Source: Haloarcula nitratireducens (GTDB taxonomy: Archaea > Halobacteriota > Halobacteria > Halobacteriales > Haloarculaceae). From it: 64,000 bases of DNA. Below the pieces are notes generated by a model. That model had not been told where the DNA came from, made no database searches, and saw only the letters and a program-made list of their open reading frames with translations. A program made the position numbers and the translations under genes. Positions 19,696 to 28,979 of the stretch are shown one piece after another; the stretch's first letter is position 1, and each line of letters starts with the position of its first letter. Location of the stretch: positions 372,001 through 436,000 of the forward strand of contig NZ_RKLT01000004.1 in assembly GCF_019599505.1 (NCBI RefSeq), written 5' to 3'.

Positions 19696-20315
19696 AGCCG
19701 AGCGGACGACGCGAAGCCGTATAAGCCTCCGAGAACGGGAAACAACGGATGCGGAGTGGTCGGCGATGAGAGAGCGGGCTCACCGCACGCCACCATCGAG
19801 CGGGGGGAGCGAGACGCGTCGCCCTCTCAGCGGGGGGCGACGATCGAAGGTGATTCTGACCGCCCCTGGCGGAGCGAAACGGGTTCGATCCGGGCGGTCC
19901 CGCGGGTCGTCGCGGTGAACGGGACGAGCGTCGTCCGAAACGATCTCGGTACCGGCAGTGGCGGGCCGACGCGGTGCCACCGTCGTCCGACGGTGCTGTG
20001 CCGAGCGAGACACCGCGTCTCGTACCGTGCCAGTTCGACGACCACAGGGCCGGTGACGTCCGCCGTCGCGGTCGGTTCCGGCGGCCGCGAGACGTCCGTG
20101 CCGCGGCCGACGGCTACCCCGTCTGCCCGCGCCGACTCCCTCGAGTCGTCGTTGCATACCACGCTGCTTGAATGTATGATTAATGTCATTTTCATAATTC
20201 TCGCCGAGTCAGTTGTCCAGAGGTGCAACGAAGTGAGTGAGCGGTGACCCTCCGAAACGACGGCGTTCGGGGCGAACGGTGCAGTAAAGAGGCTCCGTAT
20301 CGACGAACGACCAAA
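19696..20315. other. Intergenic region before the TrmB regulator
   Basis: These 620 bases contain the thioesterase promoter, an unusual AT-rich stretch at 20171-20203 and an ACGAAGTGAGTGAG motif at 20228-20241. A possible minus-strand ORF (19827-20195) is listed separately with low confidence. Nothing else here looks coding. Confidence 0.6.
19827..20195 (-). CDS. Doubtful hypothetical ORF
   Basis: A 122-residue reading beginning MKMTLIIHSSS right at the AT-rich stretch. Its second half (VTGPVVVELARYETRCLAR) uses G/C-ending codons as real genes here do, but the protein is basic and Arg-rich, unlike most proteins of this organism, and matches no family I know. It could be a degraded gene. Both neighbouring genes have their own promoters. 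Confidence 0.22.
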   Translation of the reverse strand: MKMTLIIHSSSVVCNDDSRESARADGVAVGRGTDVSRPPEPTATADVTGPVVVELARYETRCLARHSTVGRRWHRVGPPLPVPRSFRTTLVPFTATTRGTARIEPVSLRQGRSESPSIVAPR

Positions 20316-21353
20316 ATGGATTCGACGGCCGAACGGCTGACACAGTTCGGACTCTCCGAGACGGAAGCACGGACCTACCTCGCGGTCCTCGAACGGGGGA
20401 CGGCGACCGTCGCCACCGTCAGCGAGGCGACGGACATCTCGACCGGATACGTCTACGACCTCGTCGAGTCGCTCGCCGAACGGGGCTTCGTCGTCGTCGA
20501 CGACCACCGAACGCCGACGCAGATACGCGCCGTCGACCCCGAGTCGGCCATCGAGTCGATGACCGAGGAGCTGACCGACCTCGAATCGGACCTCGCGGAG
20601 CGCTACACGGATACGGAGCGCGACTATCCCGGTATCGAGCTCGTTCGCGCTCGACAGACGCTGTACCGCCGCCTCGAACGCCTCATCGACGAGGCCGAAG
20701 ACGAGCTGTTCATGATGTTGCCCACCGTCGTCGCCGAGCGGCTCTCCGAACCGCTGAAGCGGGCGCGCGACCGAGACGTGTTCGTCGCGCTGCTGCTCGG
20801 CGACGGCGAGGAGACGAGCGCCGTCGAGAACGCGACCGAGATCGCGACTATCGTCCGCTCGTGGGAACCGCCGGTCGAGACGCTCGTGACGGTGGACGAC
20901 ACGTCGGCGGTGACGAGCGACTCCTCGCTACTGCGCGGCGAACACCGCGACGGGGACTACAGTCTCGTCCTCGAACAGAGCCCGAAGACGGCGGGCGCGA
21001 TCACCTCGCAGTGGTTCAACTTCTGGGCCGCCGGCGACGAGGTGGTCAGCGCCGACCCGCCCGAACTCCCCGCCGAGAACCTCCCGTTCAGACACGGCCT
21101 GTTCGCGATCGTCAAGCACGCCGAGGAGCGCGACCTGCTGGTGACCGCCCACCTCTTCCCCGGACAGGGCCGCCAGACGCTCACCGGCACGGTCGTCGCG
21201 GTCAATCAGAGCCTCGTCGAACCGATCACGGCGGATTTCCCGGTCCAGAACACGCTGACGCTCGACGTCGACGGCGAGGAAGTGACCATCGGCGGTGCCG
21301 GCGCGTTCGTCGAGGACTACTCGGCGAAGGCACTCAGCGTTCGAGAGCAGTAG
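20316..21353 (+). CDS. TrmB-family transcriptional regulator
   Basis: A 345-residue regulator with an N-terminal winged helix (LTQFGLSETEARTYLAVLE, then ATVSEATDISTGYVYDLVESL) at about residues 5-70, a coiled segment and a C-terminal TrmB sugar-binding-like domain (PFRHGLFAIVKHAEERDLLVTAHLF near residue 262). Archaeal TrmB proteins control sugar transport and central carbon genes. The ATG at 20316 matches the family start; the in-frame start 72 bases upstream adds a non-conserved leader. It stands alone, and its targets are unknown. Confidence 0.88.
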   Translation: MDSTAERLTQFGLSETEARTYLAVLERGTATVATVSEATDISTGYVYDLVESLAERGFVVVDDHRTPTQIRAVDPESAIESMTEELTDLESDLAERYTDTERDYPGIELVRARQTLYRRLERLIDEAEDELFMMLPTVVAERLSEPLKRARDRDVFVALLLGDGEETSAVENATEIATIVRSWEPPVETLVTVDDTSAVTSDSSLLRGEHRDGDYSLVLEQSPKTAGAITSQWFNFWAAGDEVVSADPPELPAENLPFRHGLFAIVKHAEERDLLVTAHLFPGQGRQTLTGTVVAVNQSLVEPITADFPVQNTLTLDVDGEEVTIGGAGAFVEDYSAKALSVREQ

Positions 21354-21549
21354 GCGCCGACTCGAAGAGCGGTGACTGGTGGGTAATCACCGCAGCGGGA
21401 CCGCGGCGCGTCGTCACAGGCATGGACACGAAGAACGGGAACCACGGTACCCATCCCATCGCACGGCGTGGTCGAGAATAAGTGTTTTCCCGCAATGACG
21501 GGTCGCTGTGCGCCTCCCGAACCGCGTCGGGTGCGCTCCGAGCGCGTTT

Positions 21550-21804
21550 TCACAGCGGCCCGGCACACTCTCGACAGTAAGCGAACTCGCCCTCGTTCTC
21601 GGCCCCACAGTGGCGACAGCAGTGATCTGACGAGTCGGCGCTCTCCCCGCTCTCGTCGGGCTCTGCCGGCAGGTCGGGACCACCCCGGCGCAGCCGCTCG
21701 CGGCCCTCGCGGGCGATACCGAGCAGTACCGGGGCCGCGGCGGCGAGCGCCACGAGCGCCATGACCGTCACGGCGAGGAGATACAGTTGCCCGGGCGAGA
21801 CCAT
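21550..21804 (-). CDS. Small membrane-anchored zinc-ribbon protein
   Basis: An 84-residue protein with one N-terminal membrane helix (LYLLAVTVMALVALAAAAPVLLG cut to its core, residues 8-30) and a C-terminal zinc ribbon with CRHCG and CREC pairs. The charged linker between them is typical. Function unknown; it may tether a regulatory zinc domain to the membrane on the cytoplasmic side. Confidence 0.7.
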   Translation of the reverse strand: MVSPGQLYLLAVTVMALVALAAAAPVLLGIAREGRERLRRGGPDLPAEPDESGESADSSDHCCRHCGAENEGEFAYCRECAGPL

Positions 21805-21841
21805 ATCCCCTCTACGGGCCGCGGACGGGTAGCGTCTCGGG

Positions 21842-22213
21842 TTACAGCCAGCGGTAGAACTCTATCGTGTACCCTTCGGGGTCCTCGACGAAGGCGGCGA
21901 ACGCGCCGGCGGCGTCGATCTCGGTGGGTTCGAGGACCGGCGCGCCGCCGGCGTCGATGGCCGTCTCGAAGGTCTCCTCGACGTCGTCGACGGTAAAGGC
22001 GACGTGATCGACGTCGGCGCGAGAGGGCGCGATGGGGGTCGTCCGGTCGGCGTCGTACCGCAACTGGAGGTCCGCTTCCTCGCCGCGCCCGAGGTAGACG
22101 TTCTCGACGCCGTCGAGCGCGAAGCGGTGCGTCTCTTCGAAGCCCAGCTCCCCGTAGAAGGCCATCGCGCGGTCGAGGTCCGAGACGCAGATGGCGACGT
22201 GTGCCAGATTCAT
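21842..22213 (-). CDS. VOC-family (glyoxalase I-like) protein
   Basis: A 123-residue vicinal-oxygen-chelate protein made of two beta-alpha-beta-beta-beta modules. HVAICVSDLDRAMAFYGELG opens module 1 and DHVAFTVDDVEETFETA module 2; PEGYTIEFYRWL is the typical end. Candidate metal ligands are the two module-starting histidines and the late glutamate in TIEFY. It may be lactoylglutathione lyase-like, though haloarchaea lack glutathione. I start it at the ATG at 22213, where the domain begins. Confidence 0.85.
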   Translation of the reverse strand: MNLAHVAICVSDLDRAMAFYGELGFEETHRFALDGVENVYLGRGEEADLQLRYDADRTTPIAPSRADVDHVAFTVDDVEETFETAIDAGGAPVLEPTEIDAAGAFAAFVEDPEGYTIEFYRWL

Positions 22214-22325
22214 GTCCGGCCGTTCGGAAGCGCCCGGAATGACTGTACCGGTGTGGCCTGCCATCCGTCCTGTGATACCACGTGCGCCGCCGGAGTTTTT
22301 GCCCTCGGCGTCGTCGTCCGAGTGA

Positions 22326-23720
22326 ATGAACGACGCGGAGGTCGCGGCGACGCTGCTCGACTACACGCAGGACAAGATCGCGGTGGTCGACGCGGCGGGG
22401 ACGTACACGTACGTGAACGCGGCCGCGGAGTCCATCCTCGGGTTCGATTCCGAGACCCTCGTCGGCGACCGGGTCTTCGAGTACGTCCACCCCGACGACC
22501 GCGCCGGAGTGGAACGCCGATTCGAGGCCGTCGTGAACGCGGCCGGGGAGTTCGCCGCCGATACCGCCACCTACAGACACCGGGCCGGCGACGGGTCGTG
22601 GGTCTGGCTGGAGAGTCGGATGTCGAACCTGACTGACTCGGACCTCGACGGGTACGTCGTGAGTTCCCGCGTCGTCACCGACCGCGTCGAGGCCGAGCGC
22701 GAGCGCCGCGAGACGCGAGAGCGCTTGCAGGAACTCGCGGACACGACCGACGACGTCCTCTGGATGTACGACGGCGACTGGTCGGAACTGCTGTTCTGTA
22801 ACCCCGCCTACGAGGACGTCTTCGGACAGTCGGTCGAGGCGCTGGAACGCGACCCCCAGAGCTTCCTCGACGCCGTCTACCCACCGGACCGACCCGCTGT
22901 CCTCGACGCGATGGAACGCATCTCGAACGGTAACCCGACCGAGGTGGAGGTGCGGGTCAACCCCTCCCTGGAGTACAACCGGTGGGCCTGGATAAAGGCC
23001 GAACCGATAGTCCGAGACGGCGACGTGGTCCGTATCGCCGGCTTCACCCGCGACGTCACCGACCGCCGCCGCCGCGAGCGACAGCTCGTCGTCATCGACA
23101 ACTTCCTCCGGCACAACATCCGCAACCAGCTGAACGTCGTCCTCGGCAACGCCGCGGCGCTGGCGGCCGACGCCGAGGACGAGACGGCCGAACGCACCGC
23201 CATGATCCGCCGGGCCGGGGAGGCGCTGCTCGAAACGGCCGAGAAACAGCGCGAGATCGTCGACGTGCTCACCGCGAACCAGCAGTCGGCGACGACGGAG
23301 GTCTCGGCGCTCGTCGAGGACGCCGTCGGCCGGCTCCGCGAGCGGTTCCCCGACGCGGTCATCACCACCGAGGGGATCGAGTCCGTCGCCGTCGACGCCC
23401 CCAGCGAACTGCGCTACGCGGTCGCCGAACTGGTCGAGAACGCCATCCGCCACGCTCGCTCGGAGCGCCCCGAAGTCGCCGTCTCCGTCAGGACCACGCC
23501 CGAACGCGTCGAGCTGTCGGTCGCGGACGACGCCCCGCCGATCCCCGAATACGACCGGAAAGTCCTGTTGGGCGACCACGAGATGACGGCCGTCAACCAC
23601 AGCCGCGGGTGCGGGCTCTGGCTGGTCTACTGGGTCGTCGACCTCGCGGGCGGACACATCCACCACGCCGTAGACGAGGGGGGCAACACTATCACGCTCT
23701 CGCTGCTGCGGGCGTCGTGA
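22326..23720 (+). CDS. PAS-domain sensor histidine kinase
   Basis: A 464-residue kinase without membrane segments, hence a cytoplasmic sensor. Two PAS domains lie at about residues 8-120 and 130-250. The H-box FLRHNIRNQLNVVLGN (phospho-accepting His near 262) and the HATPase part (AELVENAIRHA N-box near 370, GCGLWLVYWVVDLAGG near 435) follow. No response regulator is adjacent, as is common for haloarchaeal orphan kinases. The signal is unknown. Confidence 0.88.
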   Translation: MNDAEVAATLLDYTQDKIAVVDAAGTYTYVNAAAESILGFDSETLVGDRVFEYVHPDDRAGVERRFEAVVNAAGEFAADTATYRHRAGDGSWVWLESRMSNLTDSDLDGYVVSSRVVTDRVEAERERRETRERLQELADTTDDVLWMYDGDWSELLFCNPAYEDVFGQSVEALERDPQSFLDAVYPPDRPAVLDAMERISNGNPTEVEVRVNPSLEYNRWAWIKAEPIVRDGDVVRIAGFTRDVTDRRRRERQLVVIDNFLRHNIRNQLNVVLGNAAALAADAEDETAERTAMIRRAGEALLETAEKQREIVDVLTANQQSATTEVSALVEDAVGRLRERFPDAVITTEGIESVAVDAPSELRYAVAELVENAIRHARSERPEVAVSVRTTPERVELSVADDAPPIPEYDRKVLLGDHEMTAVNHSRGCGLWLVYWVVDLAGGHIHHAVDEGGNTITLSLLRAS

Positions 23721-23789
23721 ACCGCGGCGGAAACCGCCGGTCGTCGGTCGGGTCAGAACGCCTTTGCGGCCGCCGCTCCTCGACCGGGT

Positions 23790-24764
23790 ATGGAGTACAC
23801 GACGCTCGGTTCGACGGGCATCGAAGTCAGCAAGATCTGCCTGGGCTGCATGAGCTTCGGGAGCGGTCGCGAGTGGATGTTAGACGACGAGGAGAGCCGC
23901 GAACTCATCGAACGCGCCATCGACCTCGGCGTGAACTTCTTCGATACGGCGAACGTCTACTCGGCGGGCGAGAGCGAGCGGATCCTAGGCGACGTGCTCG
24001 CGGACTACGAGCGGGACGAACAGGTCGTCGCCACGAAGGTCCGCTTCTCGGGCGCGAGCGACCACCGGAACGCGCGCGGGCTCTCCCGGAAGACCATCGA
24101 GCAGGAACTCTCTCACTCGCTCGACCGGCTCGGGATGGACACCGTCGACCTCTACCAGATCCACCGCTGGGACTACGACACGCCCATCGAGACGACGCTC
24201 CGGGCGCTCGACGACGCCGTCCGCCGCGGGCAGGTCCGCCACGTCGGCGCGTCCTCGATGTGGGCACACCAGTTCCAGCGCGCGCTGCAGATCAGCGACC
24301 GGGAGGGACTCGCCCGTTTCGAGACGATGCAGGACCTCTATCACCTCGCCTATCGCGAGGAGGAGCGCGAGATGTATCCGCTCTGCGACCGCGAAACCGT
24401 CGGCGTGATGCCGTGGAGCCCGCTCGGCGCCGGCTACCTCGCGCGCCCGCACGAGGAGTTCGAAGCCACGACCCGCGGCGTTCACGAGAGCGAGGAGGCC
24501 GGCGTCCCCTACGCCGAGGGTCCCGGGAGCGCGGAGATAAACGAGCGCGTCCAGGAACTCGCCGCCGACCACGGCGTGACGATGGCCCAGATCGCGCTCG
24601 CGTGGCAGTTCCAGAACGACAACGTCACCGCGCCCATCGTCGGCACCTCAAGCATCGAGCATCTGGAGGACGCCGTCGAGGCGCTGGAGGTCGACCTCTC
24701 GGCGTCGGACGTGGCCTACCTCGAAGAACCGTACGAGCCGGTGGCAGTGTACGGGCACGAGTAG
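23790..24764 (+). CDS. Aldo/keto reductase
   Basis: A 324-residue TIM-barrel NADPH-dependent oxidoreductase. Visible signatures are YTTLGSTGIEVSKICLGCMS, FFDTANVYSAGESERILGD (catalytic Asp and Tyr), TVDLYQIHRWD with the active-site His, and GVMPWSPLGAGYLARP. It resembles the large YajO/YghZ-like group. The substrate is unknown. It has its own upstream spacer of 69 bases after the kinase gene. Confidence 0.88.
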   Translation: MEYTTLGSTGIEVSKICLGCMSFGSGREWMLDDEESRELIERAIDLGVNFFDTANVYSAGESERILGDVLADYERDEQVVATKVRFSGASDHRNARGLSRKTIEQELSHSLDRLGMDTVDLYQIHRWDYDTPIETTLRALDDAVRRGQVRHVGASSMWAHQFQRALQISDREGLARFETMQDLYHLAYREEEREMYPLCDRETVGVMPWSPLGAGYLARPHEEFEATTRGVHESEEAGVPYAEGPGSAEINERVQELAADHGVTMAQIALAWQFQNDNVTAPIVGTSSIEHLEDAVEALEVDLSASDVAYLEEPYEPVAVYGHE

Positions 24765-24868
24765 CGAGGGGCTGAGCGCTAGCGAAGGCCCTCGACGGAA
24801 CGGCGACGCCCGGCAGCGCTTTCCGAGCCGAGTGACTACGGCCAAGTACCGTTCGAGGTCGATTCCGT

Positions 24869-25024
24869 ATGATGCCACCCTTCATCCGCCGCTGTCCCGA
24901 CTGCGGGCACGTGGGCTGGACCCGTTCGTTTCGAGTCGAGACCGACGAGCGCGGACGGCGTCTCGTCGAGTGCCCGTCCTGCCAGCATCGGTTCGAGCCG
25001 GTCGACAATCCGCTGCTCAACTGA
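24869..25024 (+). CDS. Zinc-ribbon micro-protein (51 aa)
   Basis: A 51-residue protein with two CPxC knuckles (CPDCGHVGW at residue 9 and CPSCQHRF at residue 35), separated by a charged beta-rich linker. Length and spacing fit a single rubredoxin-like zinc ribbon. Two tandem ATG codons open it; the first is used. It may bind a protein or nucleic acid; function unknown. It is convergent with the PhzF gene, with 14 bases between stops. Confidence 0.7.
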   Translation: MMPPFIRRCPDCGHVGWTRSFRVETDERGRRLVECPSCQHRFEPVDNPLLN

Positions 25025-25038
25025 CTCTCACCGCCCGT

Positions 25039-25932
25039 TCAGATCAGTTCGCCGCGGGCCACTGGAATTACGCTGCCGCCGACCTCGACGTGCACGTCGT
25101 CGTTCGCGTCGGCGCGGAGATGCAGTAGCGAGGGCCGCCCCATCTCGTAGCCCTGTTCGACGCGGGCGTCGATAGCCGAATCGCCGAAGTACTCGTGACG
25201 GGCGAGGTACGCCGCTAAACAGCCGTTCGAGGAGCCGGTCGCGGGGTCCTCGGGCACGTCGTAGAACGGCGCGAACACGCGGTCGGCGAGGTCGTTCGCG
25301 CCGTCGCGGGGGTCGGCACAGAACGCCAGCACGTTCTTGGCCTCGCGGTCGCCGGTCACGCGGTCGTAAGCGGCGCGGTCGAGGTCGACGCTCGTGAGCG
25401 CGTCGCGGTCTGCGAGCGACACGACGACGGTCGGCAGGCCGGTCGAGACGACCTGTACGGGCCACTCGTCGTCCAGCGCTTCGACCGGCAACCCGAGCAC
25501 GTCTGCGAGGTCCGGGTGGGCGAGCCTGTCGCCGAAAGTCGGCGTCTGCTGGGTCATCCACAGCGTCTCGCGGGTCTCGCCGCCGTCTACGCTAGCGTCC
25601 TCATTCACGACGACCGGGACCTCGCCGACTTCGAGGTCGAGCGTCACCGTCTTCGGCGTTCCCTCGGCCAACTGCTCGCGGACGACCTGTGCGGTGCCGA
25701 GCGTCGGGTGGCCGGCGAAGGGAACCTCGGCGTTCGGCGTGAAGATGCGGACCGGCCACGCGCCGTCCGCGGGCGGGCCGGTGACGAACGTCGTCTCGGA
25801 GTAGTCCATCTCCCCGGCGATGGCCTGCATCTCCTCGGTCGAGAGGTCCTCGGCGTCGGTGACGACGGCCAACTGGTTGCCGGCGTAGCGCTGTCGGGCG
25901 AAGACGTCGACGATGTGGAACCGGCGGGGCAT
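25039..25932 (-). CDS. PhzF-family isomerase/epimerase
   Basis: A 297-residue protein with the two-domain diaminopimelate-epimerase-like fold. The start FHIVDVFARQRYAGNQLAVV, the catalytic glutamate region MDYSETTFV (near residue 45), FTPNAEVPFAGHPTLGTA and the C-terminal DPATGSSNGCLAAYL are all diagnostic. Family members isomerise small metabolites; phenazine production is not implied and no other phz genes are near. Probably a general metabolic isomerase. Confidence 0.92.
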   Translation of the reverse strand: MPRRFHIVDVFARQRYAGNQLAVVTDAEDLSTEEMQAIAGEMDYSETTFVTGPPADGAWPVRIFTPNAEVPFAGHPTLGTAQVVREQLAEGTPKTVTLDLEVGEVPVVVNEDASVDGGETRETLWMTQQTPTFGDRLAHPDLADVLGLPVEALDDEWPVQVVSTGLPTVVVSLADRDALTSVDLDRAAYDRVTGDREAKNVLAFCADPRDGANDLADRVFAPFYDVPEDPATGSSNGCLAAYLARHEYFGDSAIDARVEQGYEMGRPSLLHLRADANDDVHVEVGGSVIPVARGELI

Positions 25933-26020
25933 GGTCGTCGGTCAGTCGCTCGCTCAAAGAGTCTGACGGGACCGTGTGACGCTCCGGCACGGTCTTGTCC
26001 GCGGCCAGCGCCCGTTCGGT

Positions 26021-26626
26021 ATGGAAACGGTCGCCATCGCGTGTTTCGACGGCTTCGACGAACTGGACGCTATCGGTCCCTACGAGGTGTTCGAGAACGC
26101 GCGGGCGTTCGGCGCGACGTGGGACGTGAGCCTGCGTCCCGTCGGCGACCGATCGACGGTCACGGCCAGCCACGGTCTCACCGTCGAGGTCGACGGGCCG
26201 CTCGACGCCGTCTCGCCGGACCTGCTGGTCGTCCCCGGCGGCGGGTGGAACTCCGGCGAGGACGCGGGCGCACGGGCGGCGGCCCGACGCGGCGAGTTGC
26301 CCGACGCCATCGCGGCCGCTCACGACGCCGGCGCGACCGTCGCGGGCGTCTGTACCGGCGGCATGTTGCTCGCCCGAGCCGGCGTCCTCGACGGCCGCCC
26401 GGCGGTCACGCACCGAGGGGCGCTCGACGACCTGCGAGCGACGGCCGCCGACGTCGTCGAGGCCCGCGTCGTGGACGACGGCGACGCGCTGACGGCCGGC
26501 GGCGTCACGTCGGGACTGGACCTCGCGGTCCACCTCGTTGGACGCGAGTGGGGCGAGACCGTCGCCGATCGCGTGACGACGGAGATGGAGTACGAACCGC
26601 GGGGGCCGGTTCATCACCGGGAGTGA
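26021..26626 (+). CDS. DJ-1/PfpI family protein
   Basis: A 201-residue class I glutamine-amidotransferase-like protein. The nucleophile elbow is AGVCTGGMLLARAGVL with the reactive cysteine near residue 110, and the following RPAVTHRGALDDL holds the partner histidine. The N-terminal FDGFDELDAIGPYEVFE, typical of the transcription-factor-linked (GATase1_AraC) branch, and GGVTSGLDLAVHLV support the family. It may act as an isonitrile hydratase-like or stress enzyme. Start ATG 26021; an upstream in-frame start 45 bases earlier is less likely. Confidence 0.85.
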   Translation: METVAIACFDGFDELDAIGPYEVFENARAFGATWDVSLRPVGDRSTVTASHGLTVEVDGPLDAVSPDLLVVPGGGWNSGEDAGARAAARRGELPDAIAAAHDAGATVAGVCTGGMLLARAGVLDGRPAVTHRGALDDLRATAADVVEARVVDDGDALTAGGVTSGLDLAVHLVGREWGETVADRVTTEMEYEPRGPVHHRE

Positions 26627-26666
26627 GCGGTATCCGTCCACTCGTCCGCACGCTGGAATGCGCCCC

Positions 26667-26792
26667 TCACAAGTCGCCGCCACAGGCCGGACACTCGGGA
26701 CCGGTCTCGCCGGTCGACGGTTCGACGCCGAGCTCGCAGTTCTCACACCACAGACGCCGTTCGCTCGTCCCGTCTGGCGTGTCGTGTGTCAT
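26667..26792 (-). CDS. Zinc-finger micro-protein (41 aa)
   Basis: A 41-residue protein with CENC and CPACGGDL pairs separated by 16 residues. This is the minimal zinc-ribbon pattern of haloarchaeal micro-proteins. It starts at the ATG at 26792. Its size is below usual gene-finding limits, but two paired CxxC motifs in one short frame make chance unlikely. Function unknown. Confidence 0.65.
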   Translation of the reverse strand: MTHDTPDGTSERRLWCENCELGVEPSTGETGPECPACGGDL

Positions 26793-26872
26793 GTATGAGC
26801 ATGGTATCTCCGCTTGCCCAAGAATGGTAGAGACCGTTCCGTAGCGGAGAGCGGGCGGCAGCCGTCCCGACC

Positions 26873-27946
26873 CTAAGCGCGCTGCCGGGCGTCGTCGAGC
26901 ACGTCCTGCACGTTCACGGCCTCGCCGCGGCGACTGCTCTCGATGGCGGCGAAGACGATCCCCATCGAGTGGAGGTTCTCCTCGACGCGGGTGGCCATCG
27001 GCTCGCCGCCGTCCAGCCAGTCACAGAACTGCTCGATGAGCCAGGCGTTCTCCCAGATGGGGCGTTCGGCGAGCGGAACCGCTTCGCCGTCGCCCTTCTG
27101 GAAACCGGACCAGTCGCCGACGTCGGCGGGGTCGAAGGGGAACCGCTCGACCTCGCGGTCGTCCAAGAGGAGCGTCTCGTCCCGGCACTCCGCGCGGAAC
27201 TGCTCGTGGCCCCAGCCGTTGAGCGTCGTCGCGTTGGCGTAACTGCCCTCGTACTGGGCGCGGGTGCCGTCGGCGAAGTGGAGGGTCACGAGGCCGGTGC
27301 AGTCGCCCTCGTAGTCCGCGCCGTCGGGGACCCACGTCTCGGCGTAGACGCGCTCGCAGGGGGCGTCGGCGAACGACGCGAGCATGTCGAGGTGGTGAAT
27401 CGCGCCGTCTAAGAGGAGCATGTCGGTCATCTCGTGGACGTAGTCGGCGTACAGTCCGCGGTTGCGGACGTTACCGGTGTAACGCGCGGTGAGGTAGTCC
27501 ACGGGGCTGGCCTCGGCGAGGGCGCGGCGGAACGTCGTCTTGTCCCGGTCGTAGCGGTGACTCATCGTGATGCCCATCTTCGCGCCGGCCTCGCGGACCT
27601 TCCGCTCGATGCGCACGGAGCTTTCGAGCGTATCGGCGATGGGCTTCTCGGAGAGGACGTCGAGCCCGTGTGAGAGCGCCGTCTCGACGACGGGTTCGTG
27701 GGCCGACGGCGGCGTCACGACCGAGCAGAAGTCGGCGTCGCGCTCCGAGAGCGCGGCGTCGAGGTCGGTGTAACAGCGTTCGGCCGAGAGCCCGAGTTCG
27801 GACTCGGCCAGCTCGAGGCGTTCAGGGTTCATGTCGACGGCGGCGACGACGTCGACGCGACCGGCCTCGACGTTGGGCGGGATCGCCTGCGTAACCCAGT
27901 GACGCCCCTGCCCACCCAGCCCGACGTGCACCATGCGTTGTGTCAT
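26873..27946 (-). CDS. Gfo/Idh/MocA-family oxidoreductase
   Basis: A 357-residue NAD(P)-dependent oxidoreductase. The Rossmann start MVHVGLGGQGRHWVTQAI, the SEKPIADTLESSV motif with the catalytic lysine (near residue 100) and the substrate-domain histidine in GAIHHLDMLASF (near residue 180) define the family. Members act on sugars, inositol or related polyols. The ATG at 27946 (MTQRMVHVG) is the first reasonable start; the ATG four codons later also fits. No sugar operon surrounds it. Confidence 0.88.
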   Translation of the reverse strand: MTQRMVHVGLGGQGRHWVTQAIPPNVEAGRVDVVAAVDMNPERLELAESELGLSAERCYTDLDAALSERDADFCSVVTPPSAHEPVVETALSHGLDVLSEKPIADTLESSVRIERKVREAGAKMGITMSHRYDRDKTTFRRALAEASPVDYLTARYTGNVRNRGLYADYVHEMTDMLLLDGAIHHLDMLASFADAPCERVYAETWVPDGADYEGDCTGLVTLHFADGTRAQYEGSYANATTLNGWGHEQFRAECRDETLLLDDREVERFPFDPADVGDWSGFQKGDGEAVPLAERPIWENAWLIEQFCDWLDGGEPMATRVEENLHSMGIVFAAIESSRRGEAVNVQDVLDDARQRA

Positions 27947-28004
27947 GGAGATGGGGTACCCGCCGTCGGGTATAAAGGTCGTGTTATCGCCCGGTGGGGT
28001 ATGC

Positions 28005-28928
28005 TTACTCGCTGTCCGGGAACTGGACATGTCGTTCCAGCCCGTCCTCGGCGAGGAGTACCTCGCCGTCGAACGCTTCGCGGGCCTCGGCGGCGAGCGT
28101 GTCGGCCTGCCCGGCGTAGCGCGTCGAGATGTGCGTGAGGGCCACGGTTCTGACGCCCGCCTGTCGGGCCACCTCGGCGGCGTCTCTCGCCGTCGAGTGG
28201 GCCGTCGCCTGCGCCCGCTCTCTCCGGTCCTCGGCGAAGGTGGCGTCGTGGACCAGCAGGTCCGCGCCCTCGCTCGCGTCGACGACCGACTGCGTCGGGA
28301 GGGTGTCGCCGGTGTAGACGAAGGTCCGACCGGGGCGGGGCGGGCCGACGACTTCCTCCGGCCGAATCGTCCGACCGTCGTGTTCGACTGCCTCGCCGCG
28401 GTGGAGTTTCGAGTACTTCGGTCCCGGCGGGATGCCGAGTTCCTCCTCGGCCTTCTCCCGGTCGAACTCGCCCTTGCGGTCGTCTTCGGCGAGGACGTAG
28501 CCGACGGCGATACAGCGGTGGTCGGTCTCGACGGCGCGGACCTCGTACTCCTCGCGGTCCAGTACGGTGTCGCCGGCCGACACCTCGTTGACTCGGACCG
28601 GGTAGGAGGGAGTCGTCCCGGTGGATTCGATGAGCTGGGTGACGTTGCCGCGGGTCCCCGCGGGGGTGTGGATGGCGACGGGTTCCTCGCGGTCGTTGAA
28701 GTCGAACGTCTGGAGCAGGCCCGGGATCCCGAGGACGTGGTCACCGTGGAGGTGCGTGAGGAAGACGTGGTCGATGCCGAAGCCGGTCCCGTAGCGCATC
28801 ATCTGTCGCTGGGTACCCTCCCCGCAGTCGAAGAGGAGGTAGTCGCCGTCCCGGTTGACGAAGATGCCGCTCGTGTTGCGCTGTACCGTCGGGATGGCCC
28901 CGCTCGTCCCGAGAAACGTCACTCGCAT
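28005..28928 (-). CDS. rnz: Ribonuclease Z
   Basis: A 307-residue tRNA 3'-end-processing endonuclease of the short type. It has TFLGTSGAIPTVQRNTS, GEGTQRQM, the metal motif FLTHLHGDHVLGIPGL (near residue 60), the exosite-containing middle and FVYTGDT plus LVHDATF and ALTHISTRY metal ligands. It removes 3' trailers from tRNA precursors, needed here because the tRNA-Gly in this window does not encode CCA. Length and order are standard. Confidence 0.95.
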   Translation of the reverse strand: MRVTFLGTSGAIPTVQRNTSGIFVNRDGDYLLFDCGEGTQRQMMRYGTGFGIDHVFLTHLHGDHVLGIPGLLQTFDFNDREEPVAIHTPAGTRGNVTQLIESTGTTPSYPVRVNEVSAGDTVLDREEYEVRAVETDHRCIAVGYVLAEDDRKGEFDREKAEEELGIPPGPKYSKLHRGEAVEHDGRTIRPEEVVGPPRPGRTFVYTGDTLPTQSVVDASEGADLLVHDATFAEDRRERAQATAHSTARDAAEVARQAGVRTVALTHISTRYAGQADTLAAEAREAFDGEVLLAEDGLERHVQFPDSE

Positions 28929-28979
28929 CCTCTGGTCGTGGGCCGCCGACGGGTAAACGCGTGTCGAAAGCCGCCCGGC

